Source: Nanobdellota archaeon
GTDB lineage: Archaea; Nanobdellota; Nanobdellia; Woesearchaeales; JAGLGH01
Length of the DNA stretch: 13,888 nucleotides
Assembly: GCA_023144115.1 (NCBI GenBank)
Contig: JAGLGH010000017.1
Coordinates: 1 to 13,888, forward strand
Reading direction: 5' to 3'
Part shown: piece by piece, positions 6,767 through 12,318 of the stretch
How positions within the stretch are numbered: position 1 is the stretch's first letter
Layout of the letters: the number at the start of each line of letters is the position of its first letter
Notes under the pieces: model-generated
The model's database searches: none
Told to the model about the DNA's origin: nothing
What the model saw: the letters and a program-made list of their open reading frames with translations, nothing else
Position numbers and translations under genes: made by a program

Positions 6767-7606
6767 ATGAAACAGAATGAAATCACTGGACTAACTAAGA
6801 CATTTGAAGAATCGGCATATCAAGAAGATGGTGTTGAATACTGGCTTGCAAGAGATTTGCAGAGACTTTTAGAATATGAACAATGGAGAAATTTCTTAAA
6901 GGTTATTGAAAAAGCAAAAGAATCTTGTAAAAATTCAAAACAAGAGGTCAAATACCATTTTGCTGACATCAGCAAAAAGGTCAAGTTGGGTTCAGGCAGT
7001 AAGAGAGAAATTGAAGATATAATGCTTACAAGATATGCTTGTTACTTAATTGCACAAAATGGAGATCCTAGAAAAGAAATAATTGCTTTTGCTCAAAGTT
7101 ATTTTGCTCTGCAGACTAGAAAGCAGGAATTAATTGAAGAAAGAATGCATTTAATCGAAAGGTTGGCTGCAAGAGAAAAATTGATTGAGACTGAAACAGA
7201 ACTTTCAAAGAATATTTATGAGAGGGGTGTTGATTATCAAGGATTTGCGAGAATTAGGAGTAAGGGGGACTCTGCATTATTTGGAGGTAATAATACACTG
7301 ACTATGAAGAAGAAACTGGGAATTCCTAAAAGCAGACCTATTGCTGATTTTCTGCCAACAATTACTATTAAAGCAAAAGATTTAGCAAGTGAAATAACTA
7401 ATTTTAATACTAAAAAAGATGATTTGCAAGGCGAAACTCAAATTACTGATGAACATGTCAAAAATAATACTGAAGTAAGAAAATTGCTTGCAAAAAGTGA
7501 TATCAAACCTGAAGAATTGCCTCCTGAAGAAGATATTAAAAAACTTCAGCGACGAGTTAAATCAACTGATTTGAAAATGTTAGAAGGAGGAAATAAAAAT
7601 AATTAA
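6767..7606 (+). CDS. dinD: DinD-family (DNA-damage-inducible protein D-like) protein, full length
   Basis: 279 residues, close to E. coli DinD (about 274), to which it is recognisably similar from end to end. The N-terminal half (about 15-130) has YWLARDLQRLLEYEQWRNF, KAKESCKN, LGSGSKRE and the signature LTRYACYLIAQNGDP followed by AFAQSYFALQTRKQE. The C-terminal half has YQGF, SALFGG and a KPEELPPEEDIKKL segment matching the DinD C-terminus. E. coli DinD is an SOS-induced protein reported to act on RecA filaments; the role here is not known. No membrane or signal segments. The residues 71-72 region (DISKKVKLG) lacks the DNA palindrome present in dinD2. It heads an island with MNT-HEPN and dinD2 and is probably laterally acquired, since DinD is mainly bacterial and phage-linked. 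Confidence 0.88.
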   Translation: MKQNEITGLTKTFEESAYQEDGVEYWLARDLQRLLEYEQWRNFLKVIEKAKESCKNSKQEVKYHFADISKKVKLGSGSKREIEDIMLTRYACYLIAQNGDPRKEIIAFAQSYFALQTRKQELIEERMHLIERLAAREKLIETETELSKNIYERGVDYQGFARIRSKGDSALFGGNNTLTMKKKLGIPKSRPIADFLPTITIKAKDLASEITNFNTKKDDLQGETQITDEHVKNNTEVRKLLAKSDIKPEELPPEEDIKKLQRRVKSTDLKMLEGGNKNN

Positions 7607-7646
7607 TACTTAATTTCTGAACCAAATGGATTTAAAAAACAAAACA

Positions 7647-7655
7647 TTTTTATAC
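7647..7655 (+). promoter_or_regulatory. TATA box of the MNT-HEPN pair
   Basis: TTTTTATAC, about 56 nt upstream of the chosen ATG at 7707; a second candidate, TTTATATTG, follows at 7665-7673. Either lies inside the longer open frame starting at 7626, which favours the downstream start. Confidence 0.4.
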
Positions 7656-7706
7656 TTGTGGTCATTTATATTGCCAGATGGTCAGATAATTGACCAAGAG
7701 GTAAAA

Positions 7707-8237
7707 ATGGATGCGCTATTCAAAAATAACATTTTCAGAATATTTGAATTATTTATAGAATTTCCTGCAAAAGATTTTTCTGCGAGGGGGATTGCAAGAG
7801 AATTAAGCATAAGCCATGCTACTGTGCTAAAATATATTGATAACCTCCAGAAATTAGGCTTAATCAGAAAGAAAGAAGAAACATTATATCCTACTTTTTA
7901 TGCTAATATAGAAGATTCTAAGTATAAATTGTATAAGAGGAATTATATTGTTTTTAAGATAATAGAATCAGGCTTAATTGATTTTATTCAAAAAAAAACA
8001 TTGCCTTCTTCAATTATCTTATTTGGAAGCGGAGCTAAAGCGACTTTTACAGAGAAAAGTGATATTGATCTTTTTGTAGAAGCAAAAGATTCAAAATTAA
8101 ATATTTCAAAGTTTGAAAAAATATTAAAGAGAAAAATCAACTTATTATATGAATCTAATATCCATAATTTGTCTAAAGAATTAAGGAATAATATTGCTAA
8201 TGGGGTTATTTTATATGGATTTATTAGGATAAAATAA
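7707..8237 (+). CDS. HTH plus nucleotidyltransferase (MNT) protein, probable antitoxin
   Basis: 176 residues from ATG 7707, chosen because GAGGT lies five bases upstream and the domain starts here; an upstream ATG at 7626 would add 27 residues. Residues about 5-60 are a winged helix (FSARGIARELSISHATVLKYIDNLQKLGLI). Residues about 95-150 are a minimal nucleotidyltransferase with GSG at 107-109 and SDIDL carrying Asp119 and Asp121. The usual third acidic residue is Asn145 (KINLL). In MNT-HEPN modules the MNT protein neutralises the HEPN RNase, in one studied case by adding AMP to it. It is 16 nt upstream of the HEPN gene. The HTH could give autoregulation of the pair. Confidence 0.85.
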   Translation: MDALFKNNIFRIFELFIEFPAKDFSARGIARELSISHATVLKYIDNLQKLGLIRKKEETLYPTFYANIEDSKYKLYKRNYIVFKIIESGLIDFIQKKTLPSSIILFGSGAKATFTEKSDIDLFVEAKDSKLNISKFEKILKRKINLLYESNIHNLSKELRNNIANGVILYGFIRIK

Positions 8238-8240
8238 ATG

Positions 8241-8246
8241 GGTGGT
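8241..8246 (+). promoter_or_regulatory. Ribosome binding site of the HEPN gene
   Basis: GGTGGT in the 16-nt gap after the MNT stop, seven bases from ATG 8254. Confidence 0.55.
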
Positions 8247-8253
8247 AATTTAA

Positions 8254-8679
8254 ATGAATGAAAAGATGAGTTGGAAAGAATGTGTTGATCAGGGGATAAT
8301 CATTAAGACAGTTCCTGATGAAGAAAGGGCATCACAAATGTTGAATATAGCTAATCTGCGACTAAAATTTTGGGATAAGCCAATTGATGATAAGTTTGTT
8401 GCTCTTAAAGTAGAAGCCTATTATGACATCATAAAGGAACTAATTTTTTCTCATATATATAAGGATGGACTGAATTGCACTAATCACATATGCCTGATTG
8501 CTTATCTTCGAAATAAATTTGAGGATTTTGATTTTGAGATTGAAAAAATAGATGAATTGCGAAAAGTCAGAAATGAGATGAATTATAGGGGATTTGTAGT
8601 AAAAAAAGATTATTTAGACAGAACCGAATTGGAATTCAGGAATATCATTAAAGAACTTAAAGCGAAGTTGGAATTGTAA
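8254..8679 (+). CDS. HEPN-domain protein, probable toxin partner of MNT
   Basis: 141 residues, all-helical by composition and of HEPN size. The key segment is ELRKVRNEMNYRGFVV (about 101-116): Arg106 and Asn107 followed by Tyr111 match the HEPN R-N/H-x-x-x-Y type, but the His of the common RX4-6H ribonuclease motif is absent and Tyr111 stands there. Helices before it (KVEAYYDIIKELIF) are typical. Such proteins paired with MNT are RNases or, when degenerate, regulatory partners. Co-directional, 16 nt after the MNT gene. The 3' end overlaps the tail of the antisense ORF6N-like open frame. The initial MNEKMSW leaves Met5 as an alternative start. Confidence 0.8.
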   Translation: MNEKMSWKECVDQGIIIKTVPDEERASQMLNIANLRLKFWDKPIDDKFVALKVEAYYDIIKELIFSHIYKDGLNCTNHICLIAYLRNKFEDFDFEIEKIDELRKVRNEMNYRGFVVKKDYLDRTELEFRNIIKELKAKLEL

Positions 8680-8721
8680 ATTTGTTTGTTAGAATGAAAT
8701 AAGCAGTTTTAAAATTAGATC

Positions 8722-8746
8722 TTGAGGTGCCATTTTGGCACCTCAA
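8722..8746. repeat. Perfect palindrome 1 (11-bp arms, 3-nt centre)
   Basis: Arms TTGAGGTGCCA and TGGCACCTCAA around TTT. On the minus strand it encodes LRCQNGTS of the ORF6N-like remnant. It also lies 43 nt downstream of the HEPN stop, so it could act as a hairpin at the end of that mRNA, though no T tract follows. Confidence 0.8.
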
Positions 8747-8763
8747 ATCTTGTCTAATTTCTA

Positions 8764-8782
8764 AGGTCACAATTTGTGACCT
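8764..8782. repeat. Perfect palindrome 2 (8-bp arms, 3-nt centre)
   Basis: Arms AGGTCACA and TGTGACCT around ATT. On the minus strand it encodes RSQIVT of the ORF6N-like remnant, in the same codon register as palindrome 1 and exactly 39 nt away. Confidence 0.8.
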
Positions 8783-8828
8783 CAAGTTTTCAACTTCTCC
8801 TTGTGTTAGCTGAAACATAAAATTTTCA

Positions 8829-8877
8829 GGAAATCCTGCAACATTCCCGAAAACAGTCCACTTGCCAGTCGCCAACC
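8829..8877 (+). repeat. 49-bp element, copy B
   Basis: Matches 6654-6702 at 39 of 49 positions without gaps, in the same orientation, and ends 10 bp before a TATA box. On the minus strand it encodes the LATGKWTVFGNVAGFP part of the ORF6N-like open frame; copy A in the same frame reads LASGNCIIFENVVGFS. Confidence 0.75.
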
Positions 8878-8887
8878 TGCCGTAAAG

Positions 8888-8895
8888 TATATATA
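8888..8895 (+). promoter_or_regulatory. TATA box next to 49-bp element B
   Basis: TATATATA centred 26 nt upstream of an ATG at 8918; placed relative to element B as the dinD1 TATA box is to element A. Confidence 0.45.
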
Positions 8896-8917
8896 GCTTG
8901 CAAAAATAATAATTTAA

Positions 8918-9022
8918 ATGAATATATTAGTCAGAGAAGAATCATCACTAAAACAAATGACATCAAATATTTTACTACCAAAAAGAGAATTTTTATATAT
9001 AGATTTGAAGATAAACAAGTAA
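8918..9022 (+). CDS. Possible leaderless small ORF (34 residues)
   Basis: MNILVREESSLKQMTSNILL and 14 more residues, ending in TAA. The only support is the TATA box 26 nt upstream, ideal for a leaderless start. No homology recognised. It contains the TATA box of dinD2, so it may simply be a promoter-proximal non-coding stretch. Confidence 0.22.
   Translation: MNILVREESSLKQMTSNILLPKREFLYIDLKINK
8991..9002 (+). promoter_or_regulatory. TATA box of dinD2
   Basis: TTTTATATATAG; a start near 9022 gives a 26-nt leader containing GGTGAT at 9036-9041, six bases from ATG 9048. Confidence 0.5.
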
Positions 9023-9035
9023 ATCTTCTAGTAAA

Positions 9036-9041
9036 GGTGAT
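9036..9041 (+). promoter_or_regulatory. Ribosome binding site of dinD2
   Basis: GGTGAT, same as at EF-2, six bases from ATG 9048; it rules out the in-frame TTG at 9042, which abuts it. Confidence 0.7.
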
Positions 9042-9047
9042 TTGAAA

Positions 9048-9587
9048 ATGGAAAAGCAAACAATCACAAAATTAACTAAAAACTTTGAAGATTATGCTTT
9101 TGAAGGAGGTGGAATAGAGTTTTGGTTTGTTAGAGATTTGCAGAAATTATTGGGGTATGAGGATCTAAGGAACTTCTTAAATGTGGTGGAAAAAGCCAAA
9201 GAATCGTGTAAAAACGCTGGATTCAAAGTTTTAGACCATTTCGTTGATGTCACCAAAATGGTGACACTAGGGTCAGGTAGTAAAAGAGAAGTAGAAGATA
9301 TTATGCTTACAAGATATGCATGTTATCTTATAGCTCAAAATGGGGATCCAAGAAAAGAAGAAATCGCTTTTGCTCAGAGTTATTTTGCGATTCAAACAAG
9401 AAAACAGGAGATTATAGAAGAAAGAATTGTATTAAAAGAACGATTTGATGCAAGGGAAAAATTAGTTCAGTCTGAAACAGAATTATCCAAAGAGGAATTA
9501 ATCTTTATAAGAAAACTTGTTGAAGTAAGTGAAAAGAAAAATCTTTATGGAACAGAAAAGGAGTTATTTAAGAAATTAAGGCGATAG
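9048..9587 (+). CDS. Short DinD-family paralogue (N-terminal domain only)
   Basis: 179 residues from ATG 9048. The first ~145 residues align without gaps to the DinD protein encoded at 6767-7606 with about 70% identity (102 of 145), including KAKESCKN, LGSGSKRE, LTRYACYLIAQNGDPRKE and AREKLV..ETELSK. Just after ETELSK the two diverge: instead of the ~135-residue DinD C-terminal half there is a 32-residue helical, charged tail (EELIFIRKLVEVSEKKNLYG and on to KKLRR). It ends cleanly, with no frameshifted DinD C-terminus after the stop, so it is either an old truncation or a stand-alone form. The segment DVTKMVTL is encoded by a perfect palindrome that its paralogue lacks. Function unknown; it might interact with or compete with the full-length DinD. 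Confidence 0.82.
   Translation: MEKQTITKLTKNFEDYAFEGGGIEFWFVRDLQKLLGYEDLRNFLNVVEKAKESCKNAGFKVLDHFVDVTKMVTLGSGSKREVEDIMLTRYACYLIAQNGDPRKEEIAFAQSYFAIQTRKQEIIEERIVLKERFDAREKLVQSETELSKEELIFIRKLVEVSEKKNLYGTEKELFKKLRR
9248..9266. repeat. Perfect palindrome 3 inside dinD2
   Basis: Arms TGTCACCA and TGGTGACA around AAA: the same 8-3-8 geometry, and CA-three A/T-TG centre, as palindrome 2. It encodes VTKMVT. The matching place in dinD1 (ISKKVK) is not palindromic. Confidence 0.8.
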
Positions 9588-9621
9588 AAAAGATGGATAA
9601 CTGAAATTGGCAGTCAAAATG

Positions 9622-9642
9622 TTATCAATTATAAATTGATAA
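9622..9642. repeat. Perfect palindrome 4 between dinD2 and znuA
   Basis: Arms TTATCAATT and AATTGATAA around ATA (9-3-9), 35 nt after the dinD2 stop and about 90 bp before the znuA TATA box. Could be a hairpin ending the dinD2 mRNA or an operator. Apart from this and the TATA box I see nothing else in 9588-9761. Confidence 0.6.
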
Positions 9643-9730
9643 AAATATGTAGTTTTAGCAATCCTCAATAGAAACATTTGTAAATAAACTTTGATTTCAC
9701 TTTCTCCATCTCAAAAAGAAGGCAATAATT

Positions 9731-9740
9731 ATTTATATAA
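9731..9740 (+). promoter_or_regulatory. TATA box of the znu operon
   Basis: ATTTATATAA centred 26 nt upstream of ATG 9762; implies a leaderless znuA mRNA. Confidence 0.6.
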
Positions 9741-9761
9741 GTTCTTTCCCAATAGCATACT

Positions 9762-10679
9762 ATGAACAGAATCCTATTAATCATTATCATTGCATCCCTG
9801 TTTCTAATCTCAGGATGCGGTCAGGAACAAGCAGGCAAGAGTGACAAGATTTCAATCATTACTACACTTTATCCTCTATATGAATTTTCAAATGCTGTAG
9901 GTGGAGAAAAGGCTGATGTGCTTCTTCTGCTTCCGCCAGGAACTGAACCTCATGCTTATGACCCAAAGCCAAGCGACATAAGAAAGATTGCAAATGCTGA
10001 TATATTTGTGTATATAGGAGATGCTATGGAGCCATGGGCTAAAGATATACTTAGTGGTGTTGATAATCCTGGACTTATTGTGATAGATTCAAGCCATGGG
10101 CTGGAAATGAGAACACATGAAGGAGGTCATGGGCATGGAGATCATGATCCTCATATCTGGCTTGATTTTGAGAATGATAAGCATATTATTACTTTGATAG
10201 CAGATGCGCTTGAATTAAAGGATCTTGAAAATAAAGCATACTATAATCAGAATGCTGAGGGTTATATTGCAGAGCTTGATGAGTTAGATGAGAAGTTCAG
10301 CAGTGGGTTGGCAGATTGCCAGCATAATGAATTCATAACTGGAGGCCATTCTGCATTTTCTTATCTTGCAGAGAGATATGGACTTGAACAGATTTCTGTA
10401 TTTGGGCTATCTCCGGATGCTGAGCCTACTCCTAAAAGGATAGTGGAGATGACAGAGCTTGCAAAAGAAAAAGGCTTTAACTACATCTTCTTTGAAGAGC
10501 TTGTTAATCCTAAGACAGCGCAAGTCATTGCAGATGAAGTTGGAGCAGAGACTATTGTGATTAACCCAGCAGCAAGCCTTACAAAAGATCAGATGGAAAG
10601 AGGCGATACATTCATCTCAGTGATGGAAAATAATCTTGAAAGTTTAAGGATAGGGTTAGGCTGTAAATCAAATTACTAA
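9762..10679 (+). CDS. znuA: Zinc-binding lipoprotein of an ABC transporter (ZnuA-like)
   Basis: 305 residues. Extracytoplasmic solute-binding protein of the cluster A-1 (ZnuA/PsaA) family that hands metal to the permease. Residues 1-19 are a lipoprotein signal with lipobox LISGC, so Cys19 would be the anchored residue. Metal ligands expected in the family are all visible: His64 (EPHAYDP), His131 (DPHIWLD), His196 (TGGHSAFSYLAERYGL) and Asp282 (GDTFISVMENNL). The third ligand being His rather than Glu, and the His-rich loop at 118-131 (THEGGHGHGDHDPH), favour zinc over manganese. First gene of znuA-znuC-znuB; TATA box 26 nt upstream, no leader. Confidence 0.93.
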   Translation: MNRILLIIIIASLFLISGCGQEQAGKSDKISIITTLYPLYEFSNAVGGEKADVLLLLPPGTEPHAYDPKPSDIRKIANADIFVYIGDAMEPWAKDILSGVDNPGLIVIDSSHGLEMRTHEGGHGHGDHDPHIWLDFENDKHIITLIADALELKDLENKAYYNQNAEGYIAELDELDEKFSSGLADCQHNEFITGGHSAFSYLAERYGLEQISVFGLSPDAEPTPKRIVEMTELAKEKGFNYIFFEELVNPKTAQVIADEVGAETIVINPAASLTKDQMERGDTFISVMENNLESLRIGLGCKSNY

Positions 10680-10687
10680 CCCCAAAA

Positions 10688-10695
10688 TTTATAAA
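10688..10695 (+). promoter_or_regulatory. Internal TATA box before znuC
   Basis: TTTATAAA centred 28 nt upstream of ATG 10719, so znuC and znuB may also be transcribed without znuA. Confidence 0.5.
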
Positions 10696-10718
10696 CAAAC
10701 AGATTCAATACCTAGAGC

Positions 10719-11471
10719 ATGGTCAAAGGAGATATTCTTAGCATAAAAAATCTTACTTTTAATTATGGGGCTGAAAAAATACTTGATAATGTCTCATTCT
10801 CTATTCAGAGAAAAGATTTCCTTGGAATAATCGGGCCAAATGGCAGTGGTAAGACAACACTTCTCAAGCTGATATTAGGGTTGCTTCCAGTGCAAAAAGG
10901 CTCAATTAAGTTGTTGGGCCAGGATATAAAGAAATTTAATCAATGGAGCAAAATAGGCTATGTGCAGCAGAAGGCTGCAAGCTTTGATCCTTATTTCCCT
11001 GCAAGTGTCAAAGAAGTAGTATCAATGGGTCTGATTGCAGGAAAAAGATTCCCAAAACTCATGACTAAGCAGGATGATGCAATAATTGATAAATGCCTTA
11101 AGATAGTGAATATGCAAAAGTATGAGAACAGGAAGATTGGGGAACTTTCAGGAGGTCAGCAGCAGAGAGTATTTATCGCAAGGGCTCTAACTGCAAACCC
11201 TGAAATGCTGATACTTGACGAACCTACAACAGGTGTGGATCAGGAAACTCAGTCCAGGTTTTATAAGCTTCTTGAGAATCTCAATAAAGAGGAGAATATA
11301 ACTGTAATCCTTATATCGCATGATATAGGCACAATAACCCATTATGTGACAAAAGTGGCATGTCTTAACCAAAAGCTTGTATTCCATGGCACTCATGATG
11401 AGTTCTGCAGTTCAAAGATAGCTCAGCAATTCCTTACAAGAGAAAAACACTTAATTTGCCACAGCCACTAA
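10719..11471 (+). CDS. znuC: Zinc ABC transporter ATP-binding protein (ZnuC-like)
   Basis: 250 residues. Cytoplasmic ATPase that powers metal uptake through ZnuB. Walker A GPNGSGKT (39-46), Q-loop YVQQK (81-85), ABC signature LSGGQQQR (143-150), Walker B LILDEP (164-169), D-loop TGVDQ and switch His201 are all intact. The C-terminus ends REKHLICHSH, a small His/Cys cluster that might sense or bind metal. The gene lies 39 nt after znuA with its own TATA box, and 3 nt before znuB. Confidence 0.95.
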   Translation: MVKGDILSIKNLTFNYGAEKILDNVSFSIQRKDFLGIIGPNGSGKTTLLKLILGLLPVQKGSIKLLGQDIKKFNQWSKIGYVQQKAASFDPYFPASVKEVVSMGLIAGKRFPKLMTKQDDAIIDKCLKIVNMQKYENRKIGELSGGQQQRVFIARALTANPEMLILDEPTTGVDQETQSRFYKLLENLNKEENITVILISHDIGTITHYVTKVACLNQKLVFHGTHDEFCSSKIAQQFLTREKHLICHSH

Positions 11472-11474
11472 AAA

Positions 11475-12314
11475 ATGATAATTGAAGCACTTCAATACGG
11501 ATTTATGCAAAAAGCTCTTATAACAGGCTTAGTCATATCAATAGCCTGCTCGCTTCTTGGCGTGTTTCTTGTGCTGCAAAGATACGCGCTTATTGGTGAT
11601 GGGCTTGCGCATATATCATTTGGAGGGATTGCTGTAGGCATGCTGGTAAATATAATGCCTTTTCTTACTGCTATGGGGTTTGCTATTCTTGCAGCATTTG
11701 GAATACTTAAGCTTAGAGAAAAAGCAAAAATTCATGGGGATACATCAATAGGCATAATAAGCCATGCAAGCCTGGGGCTGGGAGTATTTATTGCAAGCAT
11801 AGCGCATGGGTTTAATGTTAATCTGCTGAGCTATCTCTTTGGCAATATACTTGCGATAAGCACGCCAGAAGTCATTCTTTCAATTGTTCTTGCGCTGATA
11901 GTGATAGTAGTTATAATACTTAATTATCGCAATCTGTTCTATCTTACATTTGATGAGGAATCTGCCAGAGCTGCTGGTATAAAGGCTGATTTTCTCAGCA
12001 CGCTTCTTATTGTCCTGACTGCAATTACAGTTGTAGCATCAATGCGAGTCATCGGTCTGCTTCTTGTATCAGCTCTTATAATAATGCCTGCAGCAGCTGC
12101 TCTGCAGATAGCGAATAATTTCAGAAATGCTCTTATAATGTCTGCAATATTTGGTGTAGTGTCTGTGATTGCAGGATTAAGTATAGCATATATATTTGAC
12201 TTTGCTGTTTCAGGGACAATAGTTCTAATGAACTTCATGATATTCCTTCTTATGTTCAGCATAAGGTCGATCAGGAAGCAGATGGTATTAAAGTCAGTAA
12301 AAAGTCAGATGTAA
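11475..12314 (+). CDS. znuB: Zinc ABC transporter permease (ZnuB-like)
   Basis: 279 residues, an ABC-3 family integral membrane protein with about seven or eight hydrophobic segments (for example 13-33, 52-78, 99-112, 131-150, 176-206, 215-245 and 246-264). Family features include the early LVLQRYALIGDGLAHISFGG stretch and LTFDEESARAAGIK, the cytoplasmic EAA-like loop that contacts the ATPase, and the later MRVIGLLLVSALIIMPAAAA segment. It starts 3 nt after znuC and so is translated in the same operon. It ends 4 nt from the convergent thymidylate-kinase-like gene, leaving no space for a terminator between them. Confidence 0.94.
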   Translation: MIIEALQYGFMQKALITGLVISIACSLLGVFLVLQRYALIGDGLAHISFGGIAVGMLVNIMPFLTAMGFAILAAFGILKLREKAKIHGDTSIGIISHASLGLGVFIASIAHGFNVNLLSYLFGNILAISTPEVILSIVLALIVIVVIILNYRNLFYLTFDEESARAAGIKADFLSTLLIVLTAITVVASMRVIGLLLVSALIIMPAAAALQIANNFRNALIMSAIFGVVSVIAGLSIAYIFDFAVSGTIVLMNFMIFLLMFSIRSIRKQMVLKSVKSQM

Positions 12315-12318
12315 TATA

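Larger units (their letters stand above)
8717..8887 (-). pseudogene. Remnant of an ORF6N-domain (phage antirepressor-type) gene
   Basis: A minus-strand frame stays open from about 8926 to the stop at 8657. Its centre reads LYG, then about 15 residues, then FPENFMFQLTQGEVENLRSQ and IVTL, which matches the ORF6N pattern LYG...RFPEDFMFQLTKEE..LRSQ. After this the family's PYAFTEQG segment is missing and the motif LRxQxxT recurs 13 codons later as LRCQNGTS. The residues between LYG and FPENF (RLATGKWTVFGNVAG) are diverged from the usual VKRN-type helix. There is no start codon in the upper part and the frame collides with the HEPN 3' end. It is therefore a decayed fragment or a piece carried by a repeat, not a working gene. 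ORF6N domains are DNA-binding and occur in phage and mobile elements together with BRO/DinD-type genes. Confidence 0.55.

Noticed and set aside
7626..7706. 27-residue N-terminal extension of the MNT protein
   Set aside because: TATA candidates lie inside it and GAGGT precedes the later ATG, so translation most likely begins at 7707.
8722..8782. Palindromes 1 and 2 as repeats of a CRISPR array
   Set aside because: Only two units, different arm sequences, 17-nt gap, and both are explained by codons of the ORF6N remnant.
11939..12262. Minus-strand open frame of 107 codons
   Set aside because: Antisense to the znuB membrane segments; no promoter or ribosome site.
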